NCBI GenBank assembly: GCA_003116975.1
Contig: BGKB01000031.1
Coordinates: 62,001-126,000, forward strand
Length of the DNA: 64,000 nt
Reading direction: 5' to 3'
Source of the DNA: Aurantiochytrium sp. KH105
Taxonomy: Eukaryota; Sar; Bigyra; Thraustochytrida; Thraustochytriidae
The notes beneath the pieces are model-generated. The model did not search any database. It saw nothing but the letters and a program-made list of their open reading frames with translations, and was not told the DNA's origin. This document shows, piece by piece, positions 10,386 through 21,400 of the stretch. The position numbers and the translations under genes were made by a program. The first letter of the stretch is position 1. Each line of letters begins with the position of its first letter.

Positions 10386-12300
10386 TTCCTTCGCGCCGCT
10401 CTCTCTTCGCGAGCCGCGAGACGAGATCAGCGGAGGCGGGTTGATGCAGCAGCAGCTGCATTGGAGGAGGAGACGTTTGTTTTGTTCGCTCGGCCTCGGC
10501 GACGGACGAGAGCCGCAGCCGCGTTTTCTTTGCCTCTTCGCCTTCGGCCAGCCGGGCCGGTCCCGCGGCGGCGGCGGCGCGTTCGAAGGGGCCGAGTGGG
10601 CGGGCGCAGCGAGCGAGTTCGCGCGGGTCGCGAGGGCGAGGGCAGGACGAAAGAGGAGGCAGGGATGAAGGAGGCGAAGGAGGCGAAAGCGGCCGGCGCA
10701 AGCCAATGAATGGAATGGGATGGGATGCACGGCCCGAGGGCGCCACGACCCCGTCTCGGCGCTTTGGGGCCACTGTGGGCGCGTGAGTTTCACCGACGGC
10801 AGGACAAAGAGCCTATCCAGACAGACAAGACAGACAGACAGACAGAGTGATAGAGACTGACTGTGAGACAGAGGGAGACAGAGCAGAGAAAGTCCTGCCC
10901 AGCTCGCCCGCCAGCCCTCCAGTGGCCGCTGCCATTCATTTTCCTCGCGCTCTTGTCAGGCTGCCGCCTTCTCGGTCAGTCCTCGGCGGCGGCGGGCGAG
11001 TCCTCCGCACTGCGCCCTACCTCCTGCCCTGCAGCAGACGCGCCGCTGCCTGGCAGCCAGCCAGAGCAGGCTGCAGACGCTGATGCTGGTGGCAGTGGCA
11101 GCAGCCCACGTTTCCCATGCTTTCTACTGCTACCCTCCGCCGCATCACACACCCCACGCGCATTACCCGCAGAAGTCTCGGCCGTCTTTTCCCGAGATTC
11201 ACCGTGTGGCCAGCCACCATGCCAAGCCAAGACAGCGCCGCCTCCCCTCGCCTCGCCCGCTGGCCGCTCGCAGATCTAGCTCGCGTCTCGCCTGCGCCGC
11301 GCCGCACCGCTCGCTGCACTGCGCTGCACTGCACGCGCCGGCGCGGCGCGGCGCACGGCCGGGCCGGGCGCGTGCGCGGGCTGAAGCATGTCCCGGAGAG
11401 CAGAGAAACGTAGAGCAGAGCAGAGCAGAGCAGAGAGTCCATCTCCGCTCGCTCTGCAGCCGCGTTGTCGCAGGCATTCTGTCGCGCGTGCGGTGCGCGC
11501 TCGCTCGCTCGGGTCGCGAAGCGGGGACCTCGAGATCGACCGGTCAGTGGTCGATCGACCGATTGGCGGTCGACCGGCGGGGCGCGCACCGCCAAGCGCT
11601 GCCCTGCGCGCGACTGCGAGGCGCGCGGGTCGCCGCGTTGGCGGGTTCAAACGCGGAGAAAGCGAGATTGCGAACCTGGCCGTGCGACTTGCTCTATTTT
11701 TTCTTTGTATTTTTTCAATGTCTCCCCGCCGACCAGTCGGTCTGCGGAAGAGAACGCGGAGAAGGAACCTCTGCAGTGCCGCGCAGGCGAGCTGCAGCTC
11801 GACGCGGCGCGAGAGAGAGCGAGCGAGCGAGCGAGCGAGCGGGCAGCGGGAGCGCCGAGTTCTTCGGGCGCGCGCGGTCGCAGAAGGCTCTTCTCTTCTC
11901 GTCTCGTTGTCGCGTCTAGCGGGCGCGGCGGCCGGATTCGGTGCGTCGCGCCGCGCCGCCGCCCGCGCCCGCAGCCCGCGGTCGACTGCGGGCAACAGAC
12001 GGCCGGCCGAACGAACGATTTTCGTGGCAGTGGGAACTGCGGGTCCGCGCGCGTGAAGAAGCGGAAAACGAGTCTCCATCGGCCGGAACGGACTTCTTCT
12101 CTTATTATCAAAGCCAAAATTGAAAATAAAAAATAATCTGGAAAAAAAAAAGAGAGAGAAAGTTTTCCATCTTGCATTCCTGCGAGCCCAGCCCGGCCCA
12201 GCCCAGCCCAACCCAGCCCGGCATGGCCTGGCGCAGCTCAGCTCAGCCCGGCATGGCGCGCTCCCGCGTAGGCAGGCGTCGCTCGCACGCGCAGGAGCTT

Positions 12301-12331
12301 CCCCCCCCCTCCCTCCCTCCCTCCCTCCCTC
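12301..12331. repeat. (CTCC)n microsatellite
   Basis: A C9 run leads into seven CTCC copies. A CT dinucleotide run follows at 12403-12425. Both lie upstream of the TIL-repeat gene. Confidence 0.85.
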
Positions 12332-13065
12332 GTCCACCCGCACCGAGCTGGCTGTTCGGGCAGCCGGGCTGCGCAGTGCTGGGCCGGCTGGCTGGATCCT
12401 CCCTCTCTCTCTCTCTCTCTCTCTCCGTATAACAAGAGACCAAATTCAAATTCAAACGTCAATTCAAATTCAAATAAAATAAACAAAAAGGTTTTTGTTT
12501 TATTTTTTTCCCATCATATGGCTCACGCCTCGCCGCGTCTTCGACACCCCGCAAGTCACTTCTCCCGCTCAGTTCGCTCGCTCGCTCGCCCGCCGGCCAC
12601 GGGCTTGCTTGCAGAAAAAGTAGCCACGTGCCACGCCCCCGCTCGAGACCCGCGGGAAGCGCAGCCGCCAGGCAGCCGGGGTGCGGCGCGCGGCCAACTC
12701 GTCTCGTCTCGTCCCGTGTCTTTTCTGCGCCTCCCTCCTCCCTCTCTCTCTCGCTCTCACAGTCCACTGTCGCTCTTTTTTTTTTTCTTCTTTCTTTTTT
12801 TCCTAATTTTCCTCCCTTCAGCCGCGGCCCTTCTTCCTGCTCTGCTTTCTGCTTGTTTTCGAAACAAGTTCCCTCTCGCGCCGTCCTCCGCGCGAGGCTT
12901 TTCGGGCGCGCCGGCCAGCATACCTCCATCGCTCGAGCGAGACCCACGCTCGCGCCTGCTCTGCTTGCCCTCCAGACGCGCAGGCACGCAGACAGCAGCA
13001 GCGGCAGCAGCGGCAGCAGCAGCAGCGCCTTCGCTGGTTGGACCGGGAGCGAGCCCGAGAGGAGG

Positions 13066-14895
13066 ATGACGAACCGCAAGGTGGTCCGCGCCGCCCTGGT
13101 GGCCGTGCTGGCCGTAATGCTGGCGAGCGTGAGCGCCTTCGCGCAGACGCCGTCCATGCTTGCGCGCGTGCGCCAGCTCGCGAAACTCGCAGAGTGCTCG
13201 CTGGACACTGAGTGCGACGGCGACGACAACGTGTGCCTGAAGAACGGCAAGTGCGGTGCCAAGGACGACAGGAAGGCATGCGGACGCAAGGCATGCACGC
13301 CTGAAGACGAAAAGCGCTGCACCAAAAACAGCGACTGCTTGAACTCCAAGTGCATGGCAAACCCCCTCCTCGGCTACAAGAGCTGCGCCTGCCCAAACAA
13401 CCTCGAGTGGAAGACAGAAGCCTCGGAAATGTCCAAGTGCAAAAAGAATGGAAGCCTCAAGGCCATCTCTCTCTCCGCCTTCGAGTGCGGATGTCCAGAC
13501 TCCATGGTACTCGATAACGGATGGTGTGTCGAAGCCTGCTGTGAAGGTAACATGAAGCCTCGTAACCCCAATGGCATGTGCACCCTTCTCTGCAACAGCG
13601 ACTCGGAGGACTGCATCCAGGACGCCGCCGACACAGGCATCCAAGTTGCAGTCGCCTCGAGCAGCGACTTTGTCTGCGGCTGCCCCAACAACAAGCCCTA
13701 CTTTGATGAAGCCACGGGCAAGTGCGTCAAGAAGAACAAATGCACAGAGACAGAGGACGAAACCGAGGATCTCGAAGGCGACGACGAATGCCCGAGCGAT
13801 CAAGAGTTGTCTGGGGATTGCCAAAAGACGTGCGCCAATCCAAATCCCGAAGTTTGTACCCGAGATGTCAAGTGTGTCTGTGCAGAGGGCAAAGTTTTCC
13901 TCACGGATGCCTTGGAGACCTGCGTCGAACCCGAAAAGTGCCCCGACACCGAGACTGACGATCAGTCCATCGACGAAGGAGATGACGAAGATTGCCCGAG
14001 CGGACAAGAGTACTCTGGAAGCTGCCAAAAGACTTGCGCTGACCCAAGTCCGGAAATGTGCATCCAATCTCTCAAGTGCGTTTGCCCCGAGGGCCAGGTT
14101 TTCCTCACGGATGCCTTCGAGACCTGCGTCGACCTCGGGGAGTGCCCCGATGACGAAGAAGAAGAAGGGAACTGCCCGACCGGCCAGTCGTACCTTGGCG
14201 GCTGCAAAAAGACTTGCGCCGACCAAGACCCCGAAAATTGCTCCCAAGAACTCAAGTGCCTCTGCGATGACGGCAAGATCTTCCTCAGCGACAGCGACGA
14301 GACGTGCGTGGAACCCGAAGAATGCCCCGATGACGAAGAAGAAGAAGGGAACTGCCCGACCGGTCAGTCGTACCTTGGCGGCTGCAAAAAGACTTGCGCC
14401 GACCAAGACCCCGAGTATTGCTCCCAAGAACTCAAGTGCCTCTGCGATGACGGCAAGATCTTCCTCAGCGACAGCGACGAGACGTGCGTGGAACCCGAAG
14501 AATGCCCCGATGACGAGGAAGTTGGCGATCAGTCTTCTGGCGACGAGGAGGAGGATTGCCCCAGCTACATGGAGCTTGTTGACAACGCGTGTCCTGCGAC
14601 CTGCGACAACCCGGAGCCTTTTTGTGCGCTCCGCGACGTCAAGCGATGCACGTGCACATCGGGCAGGTACCATGACGAGGCGAATGGCCGATGCGTCGAC
14701 GTCTGCTGTCCATCAAACAAGGTTTTCCGTACAAATGGCAACTCTTGCGTGGACACGTGCCAGCCTGAATATCAACAAACCTGCCTCGAGGAAGTCACGG
14801 ATGGCTGCTTTTGCCCCGAGAACATGCTTTGGGACGTATCGACCGAGACTTGTGTTGAAACGTGCCCAGAACGCGACGACCTGCGCCGGTTGTAA
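13066..14895 (+). CDS. Secreted cysteine-rich protein with tandem TIL-like repeats
   Basis: A 609-residue protein from ATG 13066. The N-terminus (RKVVRAALVAVLAVMLASVS) is a clear signal peptide with probable cleavage after AFA. The rest is rich in Cys and acidic residues. At least five units of about 55-60 residues have the pattern C-P-x-G-Q-x-Y-x-G-x-C-x-K-T-C ... C-x-C-x-x-G-x-x-F-L ... E-T-C-V-x-x-x-E-C-P, which resembles the TIL (trypsin-inhibitor-like, 10-Cys) fold. They are joined by Asp/Glu-rich linkers (DDEEEEG). No membrane anchor is seen. TIL modules occur in serine-protease inhibitors and in mucin/vWF-like extracellular proteins, so either an inhibitor or a cell-surface/matrix component is possible. 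Units 3 and 4 are a near-identical 180-bp duplication. The open frame extends upstream to 12628, but the signal peptide fixes the start. Confidence 0.85.
   Translation: MTNRKVVRAALVAVLAVMLASVSAFAQTPSMLARVRQLAKLAECSLDTECDGDDNVCLKNGKCGAKDDRKACGRKACTPEDEKRCTKNSDCLNSKCMANPLLGYKSCACPNNLEWKTEASEMSKCKKNGSLKAISLSAFECGCPDSMVLDNGWCVEACCEGNMKPRNPNGMCTLLCNSDSEDCIQDAADTGIQVAVASSSDFVCGCPNNKPYFDEATGKCVKKNKCTETEDETEDLEGDDECPSDQELSGDCQKTCANPNPEVCTRDVKCVCAEGKVFLTDALETCVEPEKCPDTETDDQSIDEGDDEDCPSGQEYSGSCQKTCADPSPEMCIQSLKCVCPEGQVFLTDAFETCVDLGECPDDEEEEGNCPTGQSYLGGCKKTCADQDPENCSQELKCLCDDGKIFLSDSDETCVEPEECPDDEEEEGNCPTGQSYLGGCKKTCADQDPEYCSQELKCLCDDGKIFLSDSDETCVEPEECPDDEEVGDQSSGDEEEDCPSYMELVDNACPATCDNPEPFCALRDVKRCTCTSGRYHDEANGRCVDVCCPSNKVFRTNGNSCVDTCQPEYQQTCLEEVTDGCFCPENMLWDVSTETCVETCPERDDLRRL
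14158..14517 (+). repeat. 180-bp tandem duplication inside the TIL gene
   Basis: Bases 14161-14337 and 14341-14517 align at exactly 180-bp offset with only about four differences: a C/T in the CGGCCAG/CGGTCAG codon, GAAAAT versus GAGTAT, and one near the end. The other TIL units in the gene are clearly more diverged. This suggests a recent unequal exchange or gene conversion. Confidence 0.92.
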
Positions 14896-15305
14896 GGCTT
14901 CATATTTCTTGACTTTTTTTCGGGGAATGCCTCCCATTTTATTTGGACTGATGAACATGAATATGTGCTCCTTTCTTTGTTGACTTCTTTTCCCTCTTTC
15001 TCTGTGGATGCGAGTAACTCTTCCTCATGATGTGCTTGATTACCTCGGAAATATCTGTTTTACTTTTGCAGTTAAGCGACTCTTTCATTCTACGTTCCAA
15101 GCTCTCTGCCTGCCACCATGGTCTTTTCCATTTCTTTGATCGTAATGACAATGCCATACGTCTCACTCTCTCTCTCTCTCTCTCTCTCTCTTGCATATCT
15201 GACGTGATCTGGACTTGCAATCTTGAGAAAAAAGACCTTGGGCCTGTGTGTGTGTGTGTTTACATGAACTTTTCCCATTTCCTTCATTCTTTACTCTGTC
15301 AGACG
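14896..15305. other. Convergent 3' intergenic region
   Basis: Holds the 3' ends of the TIL gene (+) and the P4H gene (-). It includes a CT dinucleotide run at 15165-15191 and a short GT run near 15246-15260. No gene is seen. Confidence 0.6.
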
Positions 15306-16235
15306 TTAGCCCGTGCATTCGGGCCAGTAAGACCGATAGTCGTATTGATAGAGCCAAAAATTGGCCGCAACCTTGACAACGTCTCCAGTCACGGGAAGAG
15401 CCTCGTGCATGGTGCGCAGATCCCGATCGTCCGGGTTGCTGCTCTTTACATTTGCCCAAATGACGGCGCGGCCGCGGACAGGCTTGACGGAGAGATTCAA
15501 ATCCGGAAAGCTCGTCTCGCCTCCGTCTTCAATCGTGTTGAGATACATGAAAACAGTCATTACCCGGTGACCCATGGGCATGTTCACATAGGCCGAATTC
15601 GTATCATGATGCTTCTTGTAGTACTGACCCTTTTTGTACCTGACAAATTGAATGAACTCCATGTATTCTTCATCAAGACCCACCAGGTATGCCACGCGGT
15701 CTTGCACATCCTGAACTGCCTTGGACTCTGCACAATCTCCAGTGCAGAATTTCGTCTCGCTCGTGCGGTGTTGCGTTCTCTTGCTATTGTCTCCGGATGA
15801 GGATCGAGAGAACTCCTTGCTTGGCGCAAAGTCGTCTCCGGCCTCCTCTAAGAGCGCGTCCACCATCTCGCTCGACAAAAAGTTGTCCACGTAAATGACC
15901 CATGGATCTCTTGACAGCACCGTTACCTCGACCTCGTCTTCCTCGGAAAGCTCATCCACCATGTCTTCAAAGATTGCATCGAGCTCTCCGGCCTCCACGA
16001 GAGGAACACTTCCCTCCTCGCGTGCGCATCTGTCTCTTTGGGCCGTATCTTCATCCTCGTCCTCGTCGTCGTCGTCCTCGCCCTCATCGTACGTCCTGGT
16101 CTCCGCGTCTGCGCAAGTTTCCGGGTCTACGCACGTTTGCGCGTCCACGTCCACCGCCGCCGCTGATACTTGCAGCGCCACTACGAGGACGGCCAGAAGC
16201 ACCAGCGCCAGCGTCAGCGCTCGCGAGCTGCGCAT
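15306..16235 (-). CDS. Prolyl 4-hydroxylase-like 2OG-Fe(II) dioxygenase, ER/secretory
   Basis: A 309-residue protein from ATG 16235. A hydrophobic N-terminus (residues 5-28, ALTLALVLLAVLVVALQVSA) is a signal peptide or signal anchor. A very acidic linker (about 50-63) precedes the P4H catalytic domain (about 110-300). The iron ligands are visible as the HxD at His209/Asp211 (YKKHHDTN) and the distal His277 in MHEALPV. Lys288 (GDVVKVAANFW) is in place to bind the 2-oxoglutarate C5 carboxylate. EDGGETSFP is the usual beta-strand motif. It likely hydroxylates prolines in secreted proteins such as Hyp-rich wall or collagen-like proteins. The C-terminus ends ECTG with no KDEL-type signal. Confidence 0.9.
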   Translation of the reverse strand: MRSSRALTLALVLLAVLVVALQVSAAAVDVDAQTCVDPETCADAETRTYDEGEDDDDEDEDEDTAQRDRCAREEGSVPLVEAGELDAIFEDMVDELSEEDEVEVTVLSRDPWVIYVDNFLSSEMVDALLEEAGDDFAPSKEFSRSSSGDNSKRTQHRTSETKFCTGDCAESKAVQDVQDRVAYLVGLDEEYMEFIQFVRYKKGQYYKKHHDTNSAYVNMPMGHRVMTVFMYLNTIEDGGETSFPDLNLSVKPVRGRAVIWANVKSSNPDDRDLRTMHEALPVTGDVVKVAANFWLYQYDYRSYWPECTG

Positions 16236-18460
16236 GGTAGATCGTTGGCGCACGCGGTCCTGCTACCCACGCCAATGTCACCCGTTTGCGCGATGAGGGA
16301 GACGACCAAGACGGCGCGGAAGATTTTAAGGTACTTTGGAGACCCAGAAAACCTCGCCTTTCCTTTCGAGTCATCGCCTCATCATCACAAGAGAAAGAAA
16401 GCGACGATAGCGACGACGCGACGACGACGACGACGACGACGATAGCGAGATCGAAGTGGTCAATGGCAAGACGGGCGTCATTTCGTCGCCGAGGCGCTGC
16501 AGTTGGGAGGGAGGAAGGAAGGAGCCCGGGAGGAAGGAATGGAGGGAAGACACGTGGAGGGGAGGGGGGAGGGGCAGAAAAACTGCGGCCTTGTCGCGGA
16601 AGAATGGGCCTAACTGTTATTTTCAACAACTTCAAGTTGGCCGGGAAGTTGCGTACCTTCGGAAGCCCCTTTACATTGAACCGCCACGCGCGTTTGCGGG
16701 GTGGTCCGCGACAAGTGCCAAGTCCGAAAATCCGCCCGGCGCTCCGCTACGCGCGGCTGCAGTCAGTTGCGAGTCGCTTGCGAGGCGATTGCGAGGCGAG
16801 GCGACGAGAGGCGAGGTGCTTGGAGTCCCGATCACCAGCGACAGCCTGCGCAGTGTGCGTGGCATGCGGTGGCATGCGCGTCGCACACGCGGTCCGCGGC
16901 ACGGGCTCGCCTCGGTTCCGACTGCCAGACGCGTGGCCGCGACCTGGCCTGGCCTGGCCTTGCCTCGCTCGCGCCCACGCCGGCCGGCAGCGGCTGCGGC
17001 GGCATCCAGGCATCCAGACAGACAGTCAGACAGACAGACATCAGACGCGCGAGCGGTGCGGGCGCCGCTTTCGCTTTCGCCTCCGCCCCGCGAACTCGAG
17101 GGCGGCACGGCGCTGCGAGTAGTTCGTTCGTTTGCTTCGTCGCGCCGAGCGAGTTCGCGGGATCGGTGCGGCGGATTTGAATTTTGAAGGCGCAGGGCCG
17201 CGCTTCTCACTTTTCTCCCGCTTCTTTCCTTCTTGGCTTTCGCACGCGCCGCGGACACAGGACATGGCATCACATGACATGACGTGAAGCAGATCCGGGT
17301 TCGAATTCGAATTCGAATTCAAATTCAAATTCAAATTCGAATTCAAATTCGAATTTAAATCCACTGGCAGCGACGCGGTGGTGGGCTGGCTTGGCGTGGC
17401 GTGGCGCCGCGACAGTCTGACAGTCTGACTGACTGACTGACTGCCGGCGAGGCGAGCTCACGCTCCGCAGCGGCGCGGCTCGCTTGCCTCCGCACGCTGG
17501 CACGCTACGCTGTCTGTCTGTGCCCCTTCTTCCTCCCTCCCGGCCGACAACAACTGCCTCGCCGGACGTAGAGCGGGCTGGGATCCCACCGCGCGGCATT
17601 TCACACCTGGCTTGTCCTCTGCAGCTGCAGCTGCAGACCTCTCCGGTCCATCGCGGATCATCGCGGATCATCGCGGTGTGCGTCGCGTCGCGTCGCGTCG
17701 CCGAGCTGAGCTGAGCTCGGCTGAGCGCCCGAGCGCCGCGCTGAGCTCCCAAGCGGAGGCAAAGCCTCCCCTTCGCTCGTACTGTGCCTACCGGGCCAAT
17801 AGTTGGGGGAAAGCTGCACAAGCACGACACGACTCGCCTCGACTTGACTTTACACGACAAGGAGCAGGAGAGCGAACAACGCGAAGTGAGCGCGTTGCGC
17901 CTGCTCCGGCCTTCTGGCCTTCTGGCCAACCAGCCAGCCAGCCAGCCAAGCAGCCAACGCAGCAGCGTAGTCCCTTTTTCCTCGTGTCCTCTTCATCTGG
18001 TTGCTCCTCTCCGCGGTCCCCGCGCCGTCACTCCCGAGAGGAGGAGGAGACTTGAGCCGCGCGAGGGAGCGCGAGAGAGTCCAAGTAGAACAGACGGCGG
18101 ACCAGGCATTCACCAATTCATCTAATCCATCTATCCATCCAACCCGACCCTGCCGACCCGAGCAGACGGGCAGCAGGAGAGGAGAGGAGAGGAGAGGCCG
18201 CGGCGCGACTCTAGCGCGCCCACGGCTCCCCCCCCCCCCCTTTTCCCCGCGCCGGACGCTCCTCTTTTCTGCGGCACGCCATTCAACTTTTTTCGCTGGC
18301 TTGGTTATCCTGCACGCGCAAAAACCCTCACAAGCAAGCAAGCGCGTGAGCGAGCGCGCGAGTGAGCAGGGCCGGGCGGTGCCCTCGTGCACGCTCGCCT
18401 CGCCCCCCCCCCTCGCTCCGTTTCGCGAGTCCGCCGGCCTCGCAAACAAACGAGCAAGGG
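16236..18460. other. Gene-poor GC-rich intergenic region between divergent genes
   Basis: This 2.2 kb lies between the P4H start (-) and the SulP start (+). The long frames on both strands are low-information Arg-rich shadows. It contains (GAC)n near 16421-16440, GAATTC/AAATTC repeats at 17300-17360, GACT copies at 17412-17444, CAGC copies near 17930-17950, and GGAGA copies near 18178-18197. Promoters and 5' UTRs of both genes should be here. Confidence 0.6.
17300..17360. repeat. Hexanucleotide GAATTC/AAATTC tandem repeat
   Basis: About ten alternating copies of GAATTC and AAATTC form an AT-rich, nearly self-complementary island inside GC-rich DNA. A similar AAATTC cluster is at 12441-12475. 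Confidence 0.92.
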
Positions 18461-21400
18461 ATGACGCAACACAGTGACCATGGCTCCGGCAAGAGGACTA
18501 AAAAGGACCTGGTCGTCCAGGGCTTCACGGAGCTGCTCAGTGGCATCGTCAACGGCCTGCTCATGCTCAGCTTTTGCTATGTGTTTTCGAGCCTCATCTT
18601 TGGCACCGATGAAGGCCTAGCACCCTACATCCCCGTTGGCGCCGCACAGCAAATCACCTCGGCAGCCATCCTCGGCCTCACTTTTGCCACCTACAGCGAT
18701 TCAGCCGTCACCATCGCAGGCCCGGACATTAATCCGACCATTTTCTTCGCCACCGCCGCAGAAGTTATCCGCCAAAATGTCGACCAAAACCACCCCACCG
18801 CTTCCGACGATGAGCGCACACAAATCGTGCTCACCACCGTACTCATCACCATCGTTTTTGGCACCGCTCTGGTCTCGGTGCTCTTCTACTCTCTCGGTCA
18901 CTTTCGCCTCACGCGCGTTGTGCAGTTCGTGCCGGCTGCTGTCCTCGGTGGTTTTCTCGCTGCTGTCGGTGTCATCGTCATCATCAAAGCTGTAAAATCC
19001 ACGGTCGGCGACGAGCTCCCCCACCATCTCGACTACTGGGAGTTCTGGGCCCTATTGGCACCCTCTGTGCCCATTGGCGTCGCACTTTACTGCACCAAGC
19101 GCTTCCACATCGGTGCGCCCATCGTCACCATCCCGTGTCTGCTTTTTGGACCTTTTGTCCTTTTTTACATTGTCGTCTATGGGCTCGGCTACAACCTCGA
19201 CGACGTTCGCGAGATGAATCTTTGTCACGACCGTGGCCATGGTCTGGAGTGCGGCTGGCTCTACGACAAGTATGACGCTGTCCTCATCTCGGACCAGTGG
19301 AAGTTCAGCTTTGGGCAATCCGATCTCATTGACTGGAGCGCTTTCACAGCCGCGCTTCCTAACCTCTTCATCATGCTCATCATTGTCACGCTTGACTCGC
19401 TCCTCAAGATTGCTGGTACCAAGAAAAAACTCGGTATTACCGATCTTGACTACGATCATGAAATGCAGCTCGGCGGCAAAGCTCACTTTTTTCTCGTCTT
19501 TCTCGTTGGCGCACCCGGATACGGTCAGCTCAAATTCAATGCGCTTAACTCAGGCATCATTCGTAACACGAAAAGTCGTTGGCCTGGCGTCATTGCAGGC
19601 CTCTTCAACGCCGGTCTCTGGTTTGCTGGTTTCCCACTCATCAATTACCTTCCTCGGTTCTTCATCGGCGCCCTTCTCATCTACGCTGGTCTTGGCTTCA
19701 TTGTTGAGAACCTCATCGACACGCTCATTCAGGATCGCTTCTCCTTGCTCGAGTATCTTACCGTTTGGGCCATTGTGATCCTCAGTCAGACAACCTCGCT
19801 CCTTGTGGCAGTCATTGTCGGCGTCATGGCCTCCTTTGTGCTCTTTGCCGTGCAGTATTCCAAGACTGGCGTTGTCAAGGCGGTTCTCAGCGGATCCGAC
19901 TTTCAGAGCTCCGTCGTCCGCAGCTCGCAAGAGGATGCCAAGCTCGAGCATCTCAGCTCCCAGGTCGTCATCATCAAGCTCAAGCGATACATTTTCTTTG
20001 GGTCCGCAAACCAAATTACAGAGCTCGTATGGTCCATTCTCGACGACGTGGCGGCTGCCTTTGAAGACGAAGATGACGAAGAGGCCGACTTGATGAGCAA
20101 ACGCTCCATTGCGCCTCATGACGGTCTTTTGCACACCCTCGTCTTTGATTTTGAAGACGTCTATGGCATCGACTTTACCGCGTGTGGGACCCTCATGGAG
20201 CTTTTGCAGCAGCTCATCCAGGCAACTACAACAGACTCGAACTCTATCACCGCCGAGTCCTCAATGCCGAATTTTAACGAGGACCAAGACGATGAGCCAC
20301 CACACAGCTTTGTGTCGCGCAACCCTATTCTGCGCCGTTTTCGCCGCGCCCGACGGGACAACGACCAAGCCAAGGGTTTCACCATCCTCTTCACCGGCAT
20401 GTCTACCAAGGTATATCGTCGCCTTCACATGGAGGGCGTGATTCAACTGTTACACAAATCCGGATACCCGGTGGGACCAACACCAGCCGAGGTTGATCAA
20501 GTGCTTCCCAAGGTCCTTGCCATGCCCCGCGCGCATCGTCTCGTCACATACATGCGTAAGATCCTCGGCCCTCTTCGCCCTCACCGAACCAAGGCGCCCA
20601 AGGGTGAGCCCCAGGGAACCGAGAAAGACTTTCTCGACGACGATGAGAGCCCCAGCGACATGGACGAAATTGGCGCCCACATGCCTCAATCAAACTCGAA
20701 CGATATTGCAAGCGAACCCGGTGGCCAGGAACTCAACCTGGCAACCCCTGACTACTACGCTAATGGCGATTTTTCGCCTGCACTTCGCCGCGTCTTTCCT
20801 ACACTCGATCTCGCCATGGAATGGGTTGAAGAGAGACTTCTCGAGCGCGCAAGCACGATTCGTCAGCGTTGGTTGGTGTTTTCCGAATCCTTTCGCCGCC
20901 TGCACGAGCTTGCTCGGCTCAAGGCCCAGCACGAGCCTTTTGAGCACATTCTCGGCGGCCATCTTGGTGACTCGGTCTGGAAATATGTGCAAACCATTCG
21001 GGTGCCCAGCGGTGCGCGCCTTCTCACCGCCGGTCAGGTCAACCCTCACCTCTTTTTGCTTCAGCATGGTCGTCTTACCTCGTACATGGTGCGCAATGAC
21101 GACTCCATGATGCGTCTTCAGAGTCACCGGCGTGGTGCCTTCATCAACGAGGACGCACTCTTTGTAGAGTATCCCGTCTCACATACGGTCATTGCGGACG
21201 AAGACTGCACGCTTCTTGCGCTCTCGCGCGAGAGTCTCAAAACTCTCGAGGTGCACAAGCCCGAGGTTGCCTTTGAAATTCATCGCAACGTCCTGCGGCT
21301 TACGGCTCGTGCGCGAAACCGTCTGGCCCGCGAGCTCGATGTTGTGGACCATTGGTCGCTCTTCGAGCGCCAGGCCGTCGAGGATGATCCCATCCAGACG

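Larger units (their letters stand above)
8210..13065. other. 4.9 kb gene-poor, repeat-rich intergenic stretch
   Basis: I see no coding sequence that resembles a protein family. The longest frames (up to ~355 codons) are Arg/Ala/Ser/Pro-rich on both strands, as expected from GC-rich DNA lacking stops. Contents include CAGC copies at 9504-9527 and GCTG copies at 9624-9644 (an inverted pair), degenerate AAGCGA copies at about 9690-9785, GCTTG copies at 10335-10385, CAGA-type copies at 10816-10884, a CTCC run at 12301-12331, a CT run at 12403-12425, AAATTC copies at 12441-12475, and CAG/CGG copies at 12990-13026. The last few hundred bases are probably promoter and 5' UTR of the TIL gene. Confidence 0.6.

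Noticed and set aside
9760..10668. 302-codon plus-strand frame
   Set aside because: No domain-like pattern, Arg-rich, and overlaps long frames on the opposite strand.
11276..12343. 355-codon minus-strand frame in the gene-poor region
   Set aside because: Arg/Ala/Ser-rich low-information sequence with similar-length frames in most other frames at the same place, as expected in stop-poor GC-rich DNA.
12757..14673. 638-codon minus-strand frame opposite the TIL gene
   Set aside because: The plus strand has the signal peptide, Cys spacing and repeat structure. The minus frame is Val/Ala/Phe-rich antisense of Asp/Glu/Cys codons.
17290..17312. tRNA-like GGTTCGAATT
   Set aside because: It is the edge of the GAATTC/AAATTC tandem repeat. 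No cloverleaf is possible.
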